The notes: a model not told the origin generated them from the letters alone. DNA of 64,000 bases from Streptomyces actinomycinicus (GCF_016741775.1 NZ_JAERRK010000005.1:310001-374000); one strand, 5' to 3'. Counted from the stretch's first letter, positions 17,070 to 26,704 are shown. Numbers and translations are program-made.

Positions 17070-18512
17070 GTGACTTCTGCGCCCGCCAAGCCCCGCATCC
17101 CGAACGTCCTCGCCGGACGTTACGCCTCCACCGAACTCGCCACGCTCTGGTCGCCCGAGCAGAAGGTGAAACTGGAGCGGCAGCTCTGGCTCGCCGTGCT
17201 GCGGGCCCAGAAGGACCTCGGCATCGAGGTGCCGGACGAGGCGATCGCCGACTACGAGCGCGTCCTGGACACCGTCGACCTGGCCTCGATCGCCGAGCGC
17301 GAGAAGGTCACCCGGCACGACGTGAAGGCGCGGATCGAGGAGTTCAACGACCTCGCCGGGCACGAGCACGTGCACAAGGGCATGACCTCCCGTGACCTCA
17401 CGGAGAACGTCGAGCAGCTGCAGATCCGGCTCTCGCTCGAGCTGATGCGCGACCGTACGGTGGCCGTGCTGGCGCGCCTCGGCAAGCTCGCCGGCGAGTA
17501 CGCCGAGCTGGTCATGGCCGGCCGCTCGCACAACGTCGCCGCGCAGGCCACCACCCTCGGCAAGCGGTTCGCGACGGCCGCCGACGAGCTGCTCGTCGCC
17601 CACGGACGGGTCGAGGAACTCCTCGCCCGCTATCCGCTGCGCGGCATCAAGGGCCCGGTCGGCACCGCGCAGGACATGCTGGACCTGCTCGGCGGCGACG
17701 CGGCGAAGCTCGCCGACCTGGAGAACCGGATCGCCGGGCACCTCGGCTTCTCGCAGGCGTTCACCTCGGTCGGCCAGGTCTACCCGCGCTCGCTGGACTA
17801 CGAGGTCGTCACCGCGCTGGTGCAGCTGGCGGCGGCGCCGTCCTCGCTGGCCAAGACGATCCGGCTGATGGCCGGGCACGAGCTGGTCACCGAGGGCTTC
17901 AAGCCCGGCCAGGTGGGTTCCTCGGCCATGCCGCACAAGATGAACACCCGCTCCTGCGAGCGCGTCAACGGCCTCATGGTCATCCTGCGCGGCTACGCCT
18001 CGATGACCGGCGAGCTGGCGGGCGACCAGTGGAACGAGGGCGACGTGTCCTGCTCGGTGGTGCGCCGGGTCGCGCTGCCGGACGCGTTCTTCGCCCTGGA
18101 CGGCCTGCTGGAGACCTTCCTGACGGTCCTCGACGAGTTCGGCGCCTTCCCCGCCGTCGTCGCCCGTGAGCTGGACCGCTACCTGCCCTTCCTGGCCACC
18201 ACCAAGGTGCTCATGGGTGCCGTGCGGGCCGGTGTCGGCCGTGAGGTGGCCCACGAGGCGATCAAGGAGAACGCCGTCGCGACCGCCCTGGCGATGCGGG
18301 AGCAGGGTGCCGAGCGCAACGACCTGCTCGACAAGCTGGCCGCCGACGAGCGGCTGCCGCTCGACCGCGGGCAGCTGGGCGCGCTGATGGCCGACAAGCT
18401 GTCCTTCACCGGTGCCGCCGCCGACCAGGTCGGTGTGGTCCTCGGCCGGATCGAGGAGATCGTCAAGCAGCGCCCGGAGGCCGCCGGCTACACCCCCGGA
18501 GCGATCCTCTGA
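17070..18512 (+). CDS. purB: Adenylosuccinate lyase
   Basis: A 480-residue fumarase/aspartase-superfamily enzyme that releases fumarate from SAICAR and from adenylosuccinate in purine synthesis. The superfamily signature SSAMPHKMN begins at S284, and the TSRDLTENVEQ and GRSHNVAAQATT blocks carry the other active-site residues. The protein acts as a homotetramer in the cytosol. Length is normal. The GTG start appears leaderless, and the stop overlaps the start of a uracil-DNA glycosylase gene. Confidence 0.95.
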   Translation: MTSAPAKPRIPNVLAGRYASTELATLWSPEQKVKLERQLWLAVLRAQKDLGIEVPDEAIADYERVLDTVDLASIAEREKVTRHDVKARIEEFNDLAGHEHVHKGMTSRDLTENVEQLQIRLSLELMRDRTVAVLARLGKLAGEYAELVMAGRSHNVAAQATTLGKRFATAADELLVAHGRVEELLARYPLRGIKGPVGTAQDMLDLLGGDAAKLADLENRIAGHLGFSQAFTSVGQVYPRSLDYEVVTALVQLAAAPSSLAKTIRLMAGHELVTEGFKPGQVGSSAMPHKMNTRSCERVNGLMVILRGYASMTGELAGDQWNEGDVSCSVVRRVALPDAFFALDGLLETFLTVLDEFGAFPAVVARELDRYLPFLATTKVLMGAVRAGVGREVAHEAIKENAVATALAMREQGAERNDLLDKLAADERLPLDRGQLGALMADKLSFTGAAADQVGVVLGRIEEIVKQRPEAAGYTPGAIL

Positions 18513-19075
18513 CCCGCGCGCCGCGCTCTCCCCGCCCCACCCGGGCGGAACTGGAGGCCGCCCGCGACCGCCTCGTCCCGGACGTGGTCGCGGACGGCCT
18601 CCGCGTGCTCTTCTGCGGGATCAACCCGGGGCTGATGACGGCGGCGACCGGTCACCACTTCGCCCGCCCCGGCAACCGGTTCTGGCCCGTGCTGCACCTG
18701 TCCGGTTTCACGCCCCGGCTGCTGAACCCCGCCGAGCAGGGCGAACTGCTGTCGTACGGGCTGGGGATCACCAATGTGGTGGCGCGGGCGACCGCGCGGG
18801 CGGACGAGCTGACCGCCGAGGAGTACGTCGCGGGTGGGCAGTCGCTGACTGCAAAGGTGAAGCGGCTGCGGCCGGGCTGGCTGGCCGTGGTCGGCGTGAC
18901 CGCCTACCGGGTGGCGTTCGGTGACCGCACGGCTCAGGTCGGTCCGCAGGAGCGGACGATCGGGGACACCCGGGTCTGGGTGCTGCCCAATCCCAGTGGG
19001 CTGAACGCGCACTGGACCGCGGCCACGATGGCGGAGGAGTTCGGCCGGCTGCGGCGGGCGGCCGACGGCGGCTGA
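18509..19075 (+). CDS. mug: Mug-type G/U mismatch-specific DNA glycosylase
   Basis: A uracil-DNA glycosylase superfamily protein that removes uracil or etheno-cytosine from mismatches. FCGINPGLMTAATGHHF is motif 1 (with the catalytic Asn of the Mug family in GINPG), and LPNPSGLNAHW is the C-terminal loop that enters the minor groove. Well-coded sequence extends upstream of the GTG at 18584 (the segment AELEAARDRLVPD is normal for the family), and the only start in reach is CTG at 18509, overlapping the purB stop as CTGA. I therefore give 188 residues; the conservative start gives 163. Confidence 0.85.
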   Translation: MTRAPRSPRPTRAELEAARDRLVPDVVADGLRVLFCGINPGLMTAATGHHFARPGNRFWPVLHLSGFTPRLLNPAEQGELLSYGLGITNVVARATARADELTAEEYVAGGQSLTAKVKRLRPGWLAVVGVTAYRVAFGDRTAQVGPQERTIGDTRVWVLPNPSGLNAHWTAATMAEEFGRLRRAADGG

Positions 19076-19519
19076 TCAGGGAGGATCCGTCTCGGTCACT
19101 ATGCCGAGGAGCTGGAACGGCAGTTCCCCGGCCCACTGGGAGACGCCGAGGACGACCCACCGGTCCCGCTCCGGCACCCGCCACAGCTGGACGTCGGGGA
19201 TGTGGTTGCTGAGGCCGGCCCAGGGTTCCTCGATGTGCTCGCCCTCCGTCCCCCGGCGGAGGACGCCGTACAGGCTGAAGTACTGGGCCGGCCCCCAGCG
19301 CTCGGTGAGCCGCTCAGCGAGGCCGTCCCGGTCGGCCTCGTACTGCTCCGCGGTCTCCTCCCGTGCCGTGCCGTCGTCCTCCCAGAAGTCACCGCTGGTC
19401 TGTAAAGCGGCTATGTGATAGCCGGGCCCGCTCTCGCCGTGCTCCGTCCTGCCGTGCGCGGCCGGGAACTCCCGGGCGCACAGCAGGTCGATGAGCGTCA
19501 GGCACTTCGCGATGTCCAT
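19076..19519 (-). CDS. Conserved Streptomyces protein of unknown function
   Basis: A 147-residue acidic soluble protein, convergent with the glycosylase gene with no spacer. It has no signal peptide or membrane segment. Repeated aromatic and Trp residues (GDFWEDDG, RWGPAQYFSLYG, VQLWRVPERDRWVVLGVSQW) suggest a compact beta-rich fold, but I recognise no family motif. The ATG at 19519 gives the start MDIAKCLTLIDLL; the open frame before it is poorly coded. Confidence 0.7.
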   Translation of the reverse strand: MDIAKCLTLIDLLCAREFPAAHGRTEHGESGPGYHIAALQTSGDFWEDDGTAREETAEQYEADRDGLAERLTERWGPAQYFSLYGVLRRGTEGEHIEEPWAGLSNHIPDVQLWRVPERDRWVVLGVSQWAGELPFQLLGIVTETDPP

Positions 19520-19608
19520 GGGTTCCAGTAAAGCGGGCACCACTGACAATTGGCGGGCCGTCAGGCGTCCCCCGGGCACGCCGTGAGCCGGCCTCCGCTC
19601 CGCCGTCG

Positions 19609-20325
19609 TCAGGCGTCCCTGTGTCGCAGGGTCCAGCCGCCCGCGAGCAGGGCCCCCGCCGACCACAGCGCGGTCACCAGGAGTCCGCTCCCCGGGCCGA
19701 GGGTGCCGTCCCAGTCGCTGTGCAGGGCCACTTGGCCGGCCCGGTCGGGGAGGAAATCGGCCACCCCGCCGGACATGTCACCGATGACGAAGGACACGAT
19801 CAGCACGAACGGGATCAGCACGGAGAGGGTCGCGACCCCGCTGCGCAGCACGACCGTGAGTCCGGCGGCGAACAGTGCCATCAGGGTCAGGTGCAGGCCG
19901 CAGCCGACCGCGCCGCGCACTCCCTCGGCCCAGCCCGGGGCGGACCCGCCGAGCACGGCCCGGCCCACCAGCAGCGTGACGAACCCGGTGAGCAGCCCCA
20001 CGGCCAGTGTCGGCAGCGCGATCGCGGTCGCCTTCGCCGCGAACCAGCGTCCCCGGTCGGGCACCGCCGCCAGTGTCAGCCGCAGTGCGCCGCCCCGGAA
20101 CTCGGACGCCACGGCCGTCGTTCCGAAGGCGATCGCGGCGACCTGCCCGAAACTGATGCCGGAGAACACCGAGAACAGCGCGTCGGAGCCGCGGCCGTCG
20201 GCGTCGGCCGAGGCGAGCGCCGAGAACACCACGGTGGTGACGAGGACGGCAGCGAGGGCGCCGCGCAGGGAAGGCAGCGTACGGATCTTGATCCACTCGG
20301 CGTGGAGCACGGGTACGAAGGGCAT
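19609..20325 (-). CDS. ABC transporter permease (ABC-2 type)
   Basis: A 238-residue membrane protein with about six hydrophobic segments (near 20-40, 55-75, 95-120, 140-160, 168-190, 215-232). The start VLHAEWIKIRTLPS is typical of ABC-2 permeases that pair with the NatA-like ATPase encoded just upstream; the two genes are separated by 2 bases. These systems export antibiotics or ions or respond to envelope stress. The substrate is unknown. Confidence 0.88.
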   Translation of the reverse strand: MPFVPVLHAEWIKIRTLPSLRGALAAVLVTTVVFSALASADADGRGSDALFSVFSGISFGQVAAIAFGTTAVASEFRGGALRLTLAAVPDRGRWFAAKATAIALPTLAVGLLTGFVTLLVGRAVLGGSAPGWAEGVRGAVGCGLHLTLMALFAAGLTVVLRSGVATLSVLIPFVLIVSFVIGDMSGGVADFLPDRAGQVALHSDWDGTLGPGSGLLVTALWSAGALLAGGWTLRHRDA

Positions 20326-20327
20326 GG

Positions 20328-21248
<921 letters not shown>

Positions 21249-21281
21249 GACAACAGCCTGGCCGGGTGGGCGGGTTCGTCG

Positions 21282-21323
21282 CCTCCCCCGCCGGTGGAGA
21301 GCGTCTCCCCCGGCCGGGGGAGG
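21282..21323. promoter_or_regulatory. Competing hairpins in the ABC / two-component divergent region
   Basis: CCTCCCCC (21282-21289) and CTCCCCC (21305-21311) can each pair perfectly with GGGGGAGG (21316-21323). The inner pairing has a 4-base GGCC loop. These could be operator half-sites for the adjacent response regulator or mutually exclusive hairpins in the kinase leader. Confidence 0.5.
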
Positions 21324-21356
21324 CCCGTTGCCGGTGCTGCCTGCGACGATGTGGCC

Positions 21357-22511
21357 ATGGTCCGGCTTCTGCGCCCGCTGCTGCGCGGGACGACGTACAC
21401 GCGCCTGCTGCATCTGTGGGTGCCGGTGCTGGCGGTCAGTGTCTGGCTCTTCATCGACCCGGCGACCCCCTGGATGCCGGCGCTGTTCCTGATCCCGCTC
21501 GGTCTCGTGCCCGCCGTGCGGCTGGGCGAGGGTGTGCAGGCGCGGCTGCTGCTCACGCCGGGCGAGGCGGAGCCGGGCATCGCCGAGACCCCGTCGGCGA
21601 CCTGGCGGGACCGGCTGCGCACGGTGCTGTGGCTCGAGTTGAGGATGGTCCTCGGCGGGGCCGCCATGGCCGCCTCGGTGTGGCTGCCCGTCATCTGCGT
21701 GGAGCTGGCGCGGTGCGCGTGGGGCGGGACGCCGGCCGGGGTCCCGCTGCTGGACCGGCTGCCACCGCACCGCGGCTGGGCACTGCTCGCCCCGCTCCCC
21801 CTGCTCGCCCTGTACGGGGTGGTCGTCGGGCTCGGCGAACTGATCACGGCCGGTGCGCGCCGGCTCCTCGGGCCGTCGCCGGCGGAGCGGCTGGCCGCGC
21901 TGGAGAGTCGTACCGAGCAGCTGCTGGAACGCACCCGGATCGCCCGGGAGCTGCACGACTCGATCGGGCACGCTCTGACGGTGGCGGTGGTGCAGGCCGG
22001 TGCCGCGCGGGCGGCGGCCGATCCGGAGTTCACCGACCGGGCGCTGGGCGCCATCGAGGAGACCGGCCGGGCCGCCCTGGAGGACCTGGAGCGGGTGCTG
22101 GGCGTGCTGCGGGAGGCCGAGCGCCCGGTGAGCGCCCGGCCCACCCTGGCCGACGCGGGCCGGCTGCTGGAGTCGGCGCGGGCCTCGGGCGCGCAGGTCG
22201 ACGCCGAGGTGACCGGTCCCGTCGAGGCGGTGCCGGGGCCGGTGTCCCGGGAGGGGTACCGCATCCTCCAGGAGACGCTCACCAATGTGCTGCGGCACGC
22301 GGGGGCGGTGCCCGTACGGGTCCGGGTCGCGGTCGCCGGAGGCATGCTCTGCCTGGAGGTCCGCAATCCGCTGCCGGGCCCCGTACCCGGCCCGGGACGG
22401 GGCAGCGGGCTGCGTGGCATACGGGAGCGGGCCGCGCTGCTCGGCGGCACCGCCCGGAGCGGACCGGACGAGGGTGACTGGCAGGTGCGTGCGGAGCTGC
22501 CGCTCGGCTGA
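21357..22511 (+). CDS. NarL/DesK-type sensor histidine kinase
   Basis: A 384-residue membrane kinase with about four hydrophobic segments in the first 165 residues (for example VPVLAVSVWLFID and LLAPLPLLALYGVVVGLG), a HisKA_3 dimerisation domain with phospho-acceptor H200 in ARELHDSIGHAL, and an HATPase domain (NVLRHAG N box, GSGLRGIRERAALLGG). No extracellular sensor domain, so it probably senses within or at the membrane, like kinases that watch envelope stress. ATG 21357 is in good context. The response regulator follows 14 bases later. Confidence 0.92.
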   Translation: MVRLLRPLLRGTTYTRLLHLWVPVLAVSVWLFIDPATPWMPALFLIPLGLVPAVRLGEGVQARLLLTPGEAEPGIAETPSATWRDRLRTVLWLELRMVLGGAAMAASVWLPVICVELARCAWGGTPAGVPLLDRLPPHRGWALLAPLPLLALYGVVVGLGELITAGARRLLGPSPAERLAALESRTEQLLERTRIARELHDSIGHALTVAVVQAGAARAAADPEFTDRALGAIEETGRAALEDLERVLGVLREAERPVSARPTLADAGRLLESARASGAQVDAEVTGPVEAVPGPVSREGYRILQETLTNVLRHAGAVPVRVRVAVAGGMLCLEVRNPLPGPVPGPGRGSGLRGIRERAALLGGTARSGPDEGDWQVRAELPLG

Positions 22512-22525
22512 TCTACGCTGGCCGG

Positions 22526-23182
22526 ATGCCGGTCACCGTGCTCCTCGTAGACGACGAACCCCTGGTCCGCATGGGTCTGCGGGCCGTGCTGGAGGCGCAG
22601 CCCGACATCGAGGTGGTGGGTGAGGCGGCCGACGGCGCGGCGGTCGTTCCGCTCGTGCGGCAACTGCGGCCGGAGGTGGTGGCCATGGACGTACGGATGC
22701 CGCTGCTGGACGGGATCGAGGCCACGCGCGCGGTGCTGCGCACGGTCGACGAGCCGCCGAAGATCCTCGTGGTGACCACCTTCGAGGACGACGAGTACGT
22801 GTACGAGGCGCTGCGCGCGGGTGCCGACGGGTTCCTGCTGAAGCGGGCCCGGCCGGCCGAGATCGTGCACGCGGTGCGGCTGGTCGCGGAGGGCGAGTCG
22901 CTGCTGTTCCCGGCCTCCGTACGACGTCTCGCCGGCCGGTACGGCGCCGGTGACCGTCCGGCGCGGACCGCGCTGGAGCGGGCCCGGCTGACCGAGCGGG
23001 AGGCGGAGGTGCTGCGGCTGATGTCGAGTGGGCTGTCGAACGCGGAGATCGCCGACCGGCTGGTGGTCGGCGCGGAGACGGTGAAGTCGCATGTGAGCGC
23101 CGTCCTGGCCAAGCTCGGCGCGCGCGACCGGACCCAGGCGGTGATCGCGGCCTACGAGTCGGGGTTCGTGGAGCCGGGGTGA
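22526..23182 (+). CDS. NarL/LuxR-family response regulator
   Basis: A 218-residue two-domain regulator: receiver with acidic pocket D9/D10 and phospho-acceptor D55 in AMDVRMP, then a LuxR-type DNA-binding helix-turn-helix (LTEREAEVLRLMSSGLSNAEIADRL, shown here in part: residues about 155-210). It is the partner of the preceding kinase and very likely controls the divergent ABC transporter. Length is standard. Confidence 0.92.
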   Translation: MPVTVLLVDDEPLVRMGLRAVLEAQPDIEVVGEAADGAAVVPLVRQLRPEVVAMDVRMPLLDGIEATRAVLRTVDEPPKILVVTTFEDDEYVYEALRAGADGFLLKRARPAEIVHAVRLVAEGESLLFPASVRRLAGRYGAGDRPARTALERARLTEREAEVLRLMSSGLSNAEIADRLVVGAETVKSHVSAVLAKLGARDRTQAVIAAYESGFVEPG

Positions 23183-23280
23183 GCGAAGGGTCCGGCCGTG
23201 GGCGGAACGCGGCACTCGCCGGGGGTGCGCCGGGCCGAGTACGATCCGGCCAACACGCCCGCGAGCTGGGAGGACGGACG

Positions 23281-24432
23281 GTGGGGCAGCTGACCGGCGG
23301 CGATCCCTCGCTGCTGCGAAGGATCAATTCCGCGGTGGTGCTGCGCGCCCTGCGTGCCACGGACTGCGCGACGCTCACCGAGATCACCCGCGTCACCGGA
23401 CTGTCCCGGCCGACCGTCGAGGGCGTCGTGGAAGGGCTCATCGAGGGCGGCCTCGTCGCGGAGGCGGCGGCCGACGAGGGGGGTGCGCGCCGGCAGGGGC
23501 GGCCCGCCCGGCGGTTCCGGTTCCGGGCGGAGGCCGGGCATCTGCTGGGGCTGGAGATCGGGCCGCACCGGGTCGCCGCGCTCCTGTCCGGCCTGGACGG
23601 GCGGGTGCTGGGCGCGCAGGCCAAGGAGGTCGAGGTGACCGCCCCGGCGGACGAGCGGCTGGAGCGGCTGCGCGGTGCGGTGGCCGAGCTGCTGCGCCGG
23701 TCCGGGGTCGCACGCAGCTCGCTGCGGGCGGTGGGCGTGGGCACGCCGGGCATCGTGGAGGCGGACGGCACGGTACGGCTGAGCACGGCGCTGCCGCAGT
23801 GGACGGGCCTCAAGCTCGGTGAGCGGCTGAGCCGTTCCTTCAGGTGCCCGGTGCTCGTGGAGAACGACGCCAACGCAGCAGCGGTCGCCGAGCACTGGAA
23901 GGGGTCGGCGACCGGGACGGACGACGTGGTGTTCGTGCTGGCCGGGCTGAGCCCCGGGGCCGGTTCGCTCATCGGCGGGCGGCTGCACCGCGGGTACGGC
24001 GGGGCGGCCGGGGAGATCGGCGCGCTGCATCTGCTGGGCCGCGAGGCCACGCCGGAGGCGCTGCTGTCCACGACCGACGAGCCGCTGCATCCGCTGGACG
24101 AGCAGGCGGTCGCCGCGGTGTTCGCGCTGGCCCGCAAGGGCGACGAGCGGGCGCGGGCGGCCGTGGAGCGGTTCATCCGGCGGCTCGTGCACGATGTGGC
24201 CGCGCTGGTGCTGGCGCTCGATCCGGAGCTGGTTGTGATCGGGGGGTGGGCGGCCGGTCTGGACGGTGTCCTGGAGCCGCTGCGCCGTGAACTCGCCCGG
24301 TACTGTCTGCGGCCGCCCCGGGTTGCGCTGTCGCTGCTCGGGGAGGCGGCCGTCGCCACGGGGGCGCTGCGCTTGGCTCTGGACCATGTCGAGGAGCGGT
24401 TGTTCGCGGTGGACGGGGCGGGTGCGCGCTGA
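23281..24432 (+). CDS. ROK-family transcriptional repressor
   Basis: A 383-residue protein with an N-terminal winged helix (RRINSAVVLRAL and SRPTVEGVVEGLIEGGLV, residues 10-55) and a ROK sugar-kinase-like domain (VENDANAAAVAEH; GYGGAAGEIGALH). The zinc-binding GxCxCGxxGC motif normal for the family is absent, which suggests altered structure or loss of sugar-kinase activity. I prefer the GTG at 23281, which follows GGGAGGACGGACG; an earlier GTG at 23179 overlaps the response regulator stop but adds a low-complexity lead. ROK repressors usually control sugar uptake; no sugar genes adjoin. Confidence 0.85.
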   Translation: MGQLTGGDPSLLRRINSAVVLRALRATDCATLTEITRVTGLSRPTVEGVVEGLIEGGLVAEAAADEGGARRQGRPARRFRFRAEAGHLLGLEIGPHRVAALLSGLDGRVLGAQAKEVEVTAPADERLERLRGAVAELLRRSGVARSSLRAVGVGTPGIVEADGTVRLSTALPQWTGLKLGERLSRSFRCPVLVENDANAAAVAEHWKGSATGTDDVVFVLAGLSPGAGSLIGGRLHRGYGGAAGEIGALHLLGREATPEALLSTTDEPLHPLDEQAVAAVFALARKGDERARAAVERFIRRLVHDVAALVLALDPELVVIGGWAAGLDGVLEPLRRELARYCLRPPRVALSLLGEAAVATGALRLALDHVEERLFAVDGAGAR

Positions 24433-24757
24433 ACGGAACGGGGGGTGGGCGCCGGTGTGGTGCCGCGCCGTGGTGGTGCGGTAGCCGTTGCCGTGCCGCG
24501 CCGTCGTGGTGCGGTAGCCGTTGCCGTGCCGCGCCGTCGTGGCCGGTCGCGCAGTTCCCCGCGCCCCTGGGGAGTTGACCCCGGCCCTGGCAACTTGTTG
24601 GCCTGCGCCGCGGGTGAGACCGCGTGGTCGGGGCGGTGATCGTTGCCGTGCCGCGTCGTCGTGGCCGGTCGCGCGGTTCCCCGCGTGCCCTCGGGAGTTG
24701 GCGCCGGCCTGGATGACTCGTGGGTGTGGGCCCCGGGTTGTGGCCGGGGCCCTTGGG
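24433..24757. repeat. Gene-free spacer of tandem and dispersed repeats
   Basis: No gene is seen in these 325 bases. Three copies of a 33-base unit (GCCGTGCCGCGCCGTCGTGG plus GTGCGGTAGCCGTT, the first one variant) run from 24457 to about 24545. A 59-60 base segment at 24519-24577, holding GGTCGCGCAGTTCCCCGCGC, recurs at 24641-24700 with about 85% identity. The CGCAGTTCCCCGCGCCCCT core is a widespread Streptomyces intergenic element, usually one arm of a hairpin. Confidence 0.75.
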
Positions 24758-25519
24758 TCAGGATGCCTGGCGTTGGGGGTCGTGGTGGATTTCCACGCCC
24801 GCTGATTCGCCGAAGGTCAGGCGGCAGGTGTCGGCTCGGTAGGTCGCCACCGAGAGGGCCGCGGTGCGGCCCTGGGCGACGAAGCGGGTGGTGACGACAA
24901 GGACGGGTGAGCCGGGGAGCCGGTCGAGTTCCTTGGCGTCGTCCGCGCGCGCCGAGCCCAGCTCGACGGCGCGGTCCTGTGCCTCCAGCGGCAGGTGCTG
25001 CAGTTCCCGCAGCACCGCACGCGCGCGTGCCGGGCCGGACGGTGCGTCGATGGCGGTCAGGCCGGGCACCGAAGCCGCCGGGATGTAGAGCATCTCGGTG
25101 GCGACCTGCTGGCCGTGGGACATGCGGGAGCGCCGGACGGTGTGCACGGGCTCGTCCGTGCCGGTCTCCAGGGCCGCGGCGACGGCGGCCGGCGGTGTGG
25201 CCTGGTCGCTGTCGACGGACTGCCAGGCGTCCCCGGCGGCGCCCGGCCAGGCGTGCTGTTCCGTGCCGACGGCCACGCCCACCCGCGGCGGCGCGACGGT
25301 GGTGCCCACACCACGGCGGCGCTGCAGACGGCCTTCCAGCTCCAACTGTTCGAGAGCCTGGCGGAGCGTGGCGCGGGCCACGCCGAAGCGGGCCGCGAGA
25401 TCACGCTCGTTGGGCAGGATCTCGCCGACCGAGAACTCGGAGTCGAGTGCCTCGGTGAGCACGGTCTTGAGATGCCAGTACTTCGGTTCCGGTACCGATT
25501 CCAGCTGCGTGGTCCCCAC
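24758..25519 (-). CDS. GntR-family regulator with UTRA domain (HutC type)
   Basis: A 253-residue regulator: winged helix at about 15-80 (LPNERDLAARFGVARATLRQ) and a UTRA effector-binding domain from about 105 to the end. Relatives bind small sugars or amino-acid derivatives; the effector is unknown. The GTG at 25519 follows GGAGGACAGG. An ATG 66 bases upstream would add 22 residues from AT-rich promoter-like DNA and is less likely. The gene stands alone between spacers, so its targets may be distant. Confidence 0.85.
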   Translation of the reverse strand: MGTTQLESVPEPKYWHLKTVLTEALDSEFSVGEILPNERDLAARFGVARATLRQALEQLELEGRLQRRRGVGTTVAPPRVGVAVGTEQHAWPGAAGDAWQSVDSDQATPPAAVAAALETGTDEPVHTVRRSRMSHGQQVATEMLYIPAASVPGLTAIDAPSGPARARAVLRELQHLPLEAQDRAVELGSARADDAKELDRLPGSPVLVVTTRFVAQGRTAALSVATYRADTCRLTFGESAGVEIHHDPQRQAS

Positions 25520-25710
25520 CCTGTCCTCCGCAAGAGCCGTGGTCCGGCAGTTTTTAGCGCCCTTGTTTATTAAAGGTTGTTGCACTTATCTGCGACCATA
25601 GGGCGGCCACAACCCTTGGTCAAGACCAATCCTCGGTCGCGTGCGGAACGCACGGGCGAGCTGCCGCACAGCGTTCACGGGGCGTTCGCGCACGGTGGTC
25701 CGTGTGACAT

Positions 25711-25781
25711 CGCGGCAAAGTCCCCGTCGCACGGCAAAGTCGTCGCACGGCAAAGTCCCCGTCGCACGGCGAAGCCCCCGT
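25711..25781. repeat. 17-19 bp tandem repeats running into a terminator
   Basis: Four units (starts 25711, 25728, 25744, 25763) share CGCACGGCAAAGTCCCCGT. The last unit is altered to CGCACGGCGAAGCCCCCGT and forms the left arm of the hairpin at 25771-25799. Confidence 0.8.
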
Positions 25782-25799
25782 CGTGGCGGCGGGGGCTTC
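25771..25799 (-). terminator. Terminator of the ECF41 sigma gene
   Basis: GAAGCCCCCG pairs perfectly with CGGGGGCTTC across a 9-base loop, 15 bases beyond the sigma gene stop. This is the strongest hairpin in the region and is well placed to end leftward transcription. Confidence 0.75.
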
Positions 25800-25813
25800 A
25801 AGGGCGGCTCGGT

Positions 25814-26704
25814 TCAGTCGTCGGCGAGGTGCCGGAGCTTGTCCGGGTTGCGGACGATGTAGACGGCGGTGATCCGGCCGTCGGCGATGTCCAGCTGGAC
25901 CAGGCTGTCGGGCTTGTCGTCGGCCAGCACCAGCAGGGCGGCGCCGCCGTTGACCTCCAGGGGCCGGAAGGACATGGACAGGGCCGACGGGAGTTTGCGG
26001 GCGGCGCCGATGAGGAAGCGGCCGACCTTGTCCGCGGTGTGCAGGGTGCGCACGGGCGCCTTGGCCTTGCCCCCGCTGTCGCCGACCAGCCGGACGTCCG
26101 GGGCGAGCAGGCACATCAGCCCCGCCAGGTCCCCCTCGGCCGCAGCGGCGAGGAAACGCTCGGTCAGCTCCCGGCGCCGGGCCGGCTCGACCTCGTACCG
26201 TGGGCGCCGCTCCGCGACATGCCGGCGGGCCCGTCCGGCGAGCTGCCGTACCGCCGGCTCGCCGCGGTCGAGCAGGGTGGCGATCTCGGCGTAGGGGTAG
26301 CCGAACGCCTCCCGGAGCACGAAGACCGCGCGCTCGAGCGGGGACAGCGACTCCAGGACGACCAGGACGGCGAGGGAGACGGTGTCGGCGAGCACGGCGC
26401 GGTCCGCGGAGTCCGGGACGGTGTCGCCGAAGTCGGTGCGGCACGGCTCGGGCAGCCACGGCCCGACGTACGCCTCGCCGCGCGACTGCACCTGGCGCAG
26501 CCTGTCGATGGCCAGGCGGGTGGTGACGCGCACGAGGTAGGCGCGCGCTTCGCGGATTTCCGTACGGTCGGCGTGGTACCAGCGCAGCCAGGCGTCCTGA
26601 ACCACGTCCTCGGCATCGGCGACCCGGCCGAGCATGCGGTAGGCGACCCCCATGAGCAGGGACCGGTGTTCTTCGAAGACGTCGGTGGCGAGGTCGGCGG
26701 TCAC
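25814..26704 (-). CDS. ECF41-family sigma factor with SnoaL-like C-terminal domain
   Basis: A 296-residue extracytoplasmic-function sigma factor. Region 2 includes LLMGVAYRMLGRVADAEDVV; region 4 includes ATLLDRGEPAVRQLAGRARR. The linker carries WLPEP and the C-terminal NTF2/SnoaL-like domain ends with NPDKL, both hallmarks of ECF41, in which the C-terminal domain regulates core binding instead of an anti-sigma factor. GTG 26704 gives the usual N terminus. The divergent neighbour is an oxidoreductase, the kind of gene ECF41 factors often control. Confidence 0.9.
   Translation of the reverse strand: MTADLATDVFEEHRSLLMGVAYRMLGRVADAEDVVQDAWLRWYHADRTEIREARAYLVRVTTRLAIDRLRQVQSRGEAYVGPWLPEPCRTDFGDTVPDSADRAVLADTVSLAVLVVLESLSPLERAVFVLREAFGYPYAEIATLLDRGEPAVRQLAGRARRHVAERRPRYEVEPARRRELTERFLAAAAEGDLAGLMCLLAPDVRLVGDSGGKAKAPVRTLHTADKVGRFLIGAARKLPSALSMSFRPLEVNGGAALLVLADDKPDSLVQLDIADGRITAVYIVRNPDKLRHLADD

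Noticed and set aside
23179..23280. Earlier GTG start of the ROK gene overlapping the response regulator stop
   Set aside because: The added residues are low-complexity Gly/Arg, and a better ribosome-binding site precedes the GTG at 23281.
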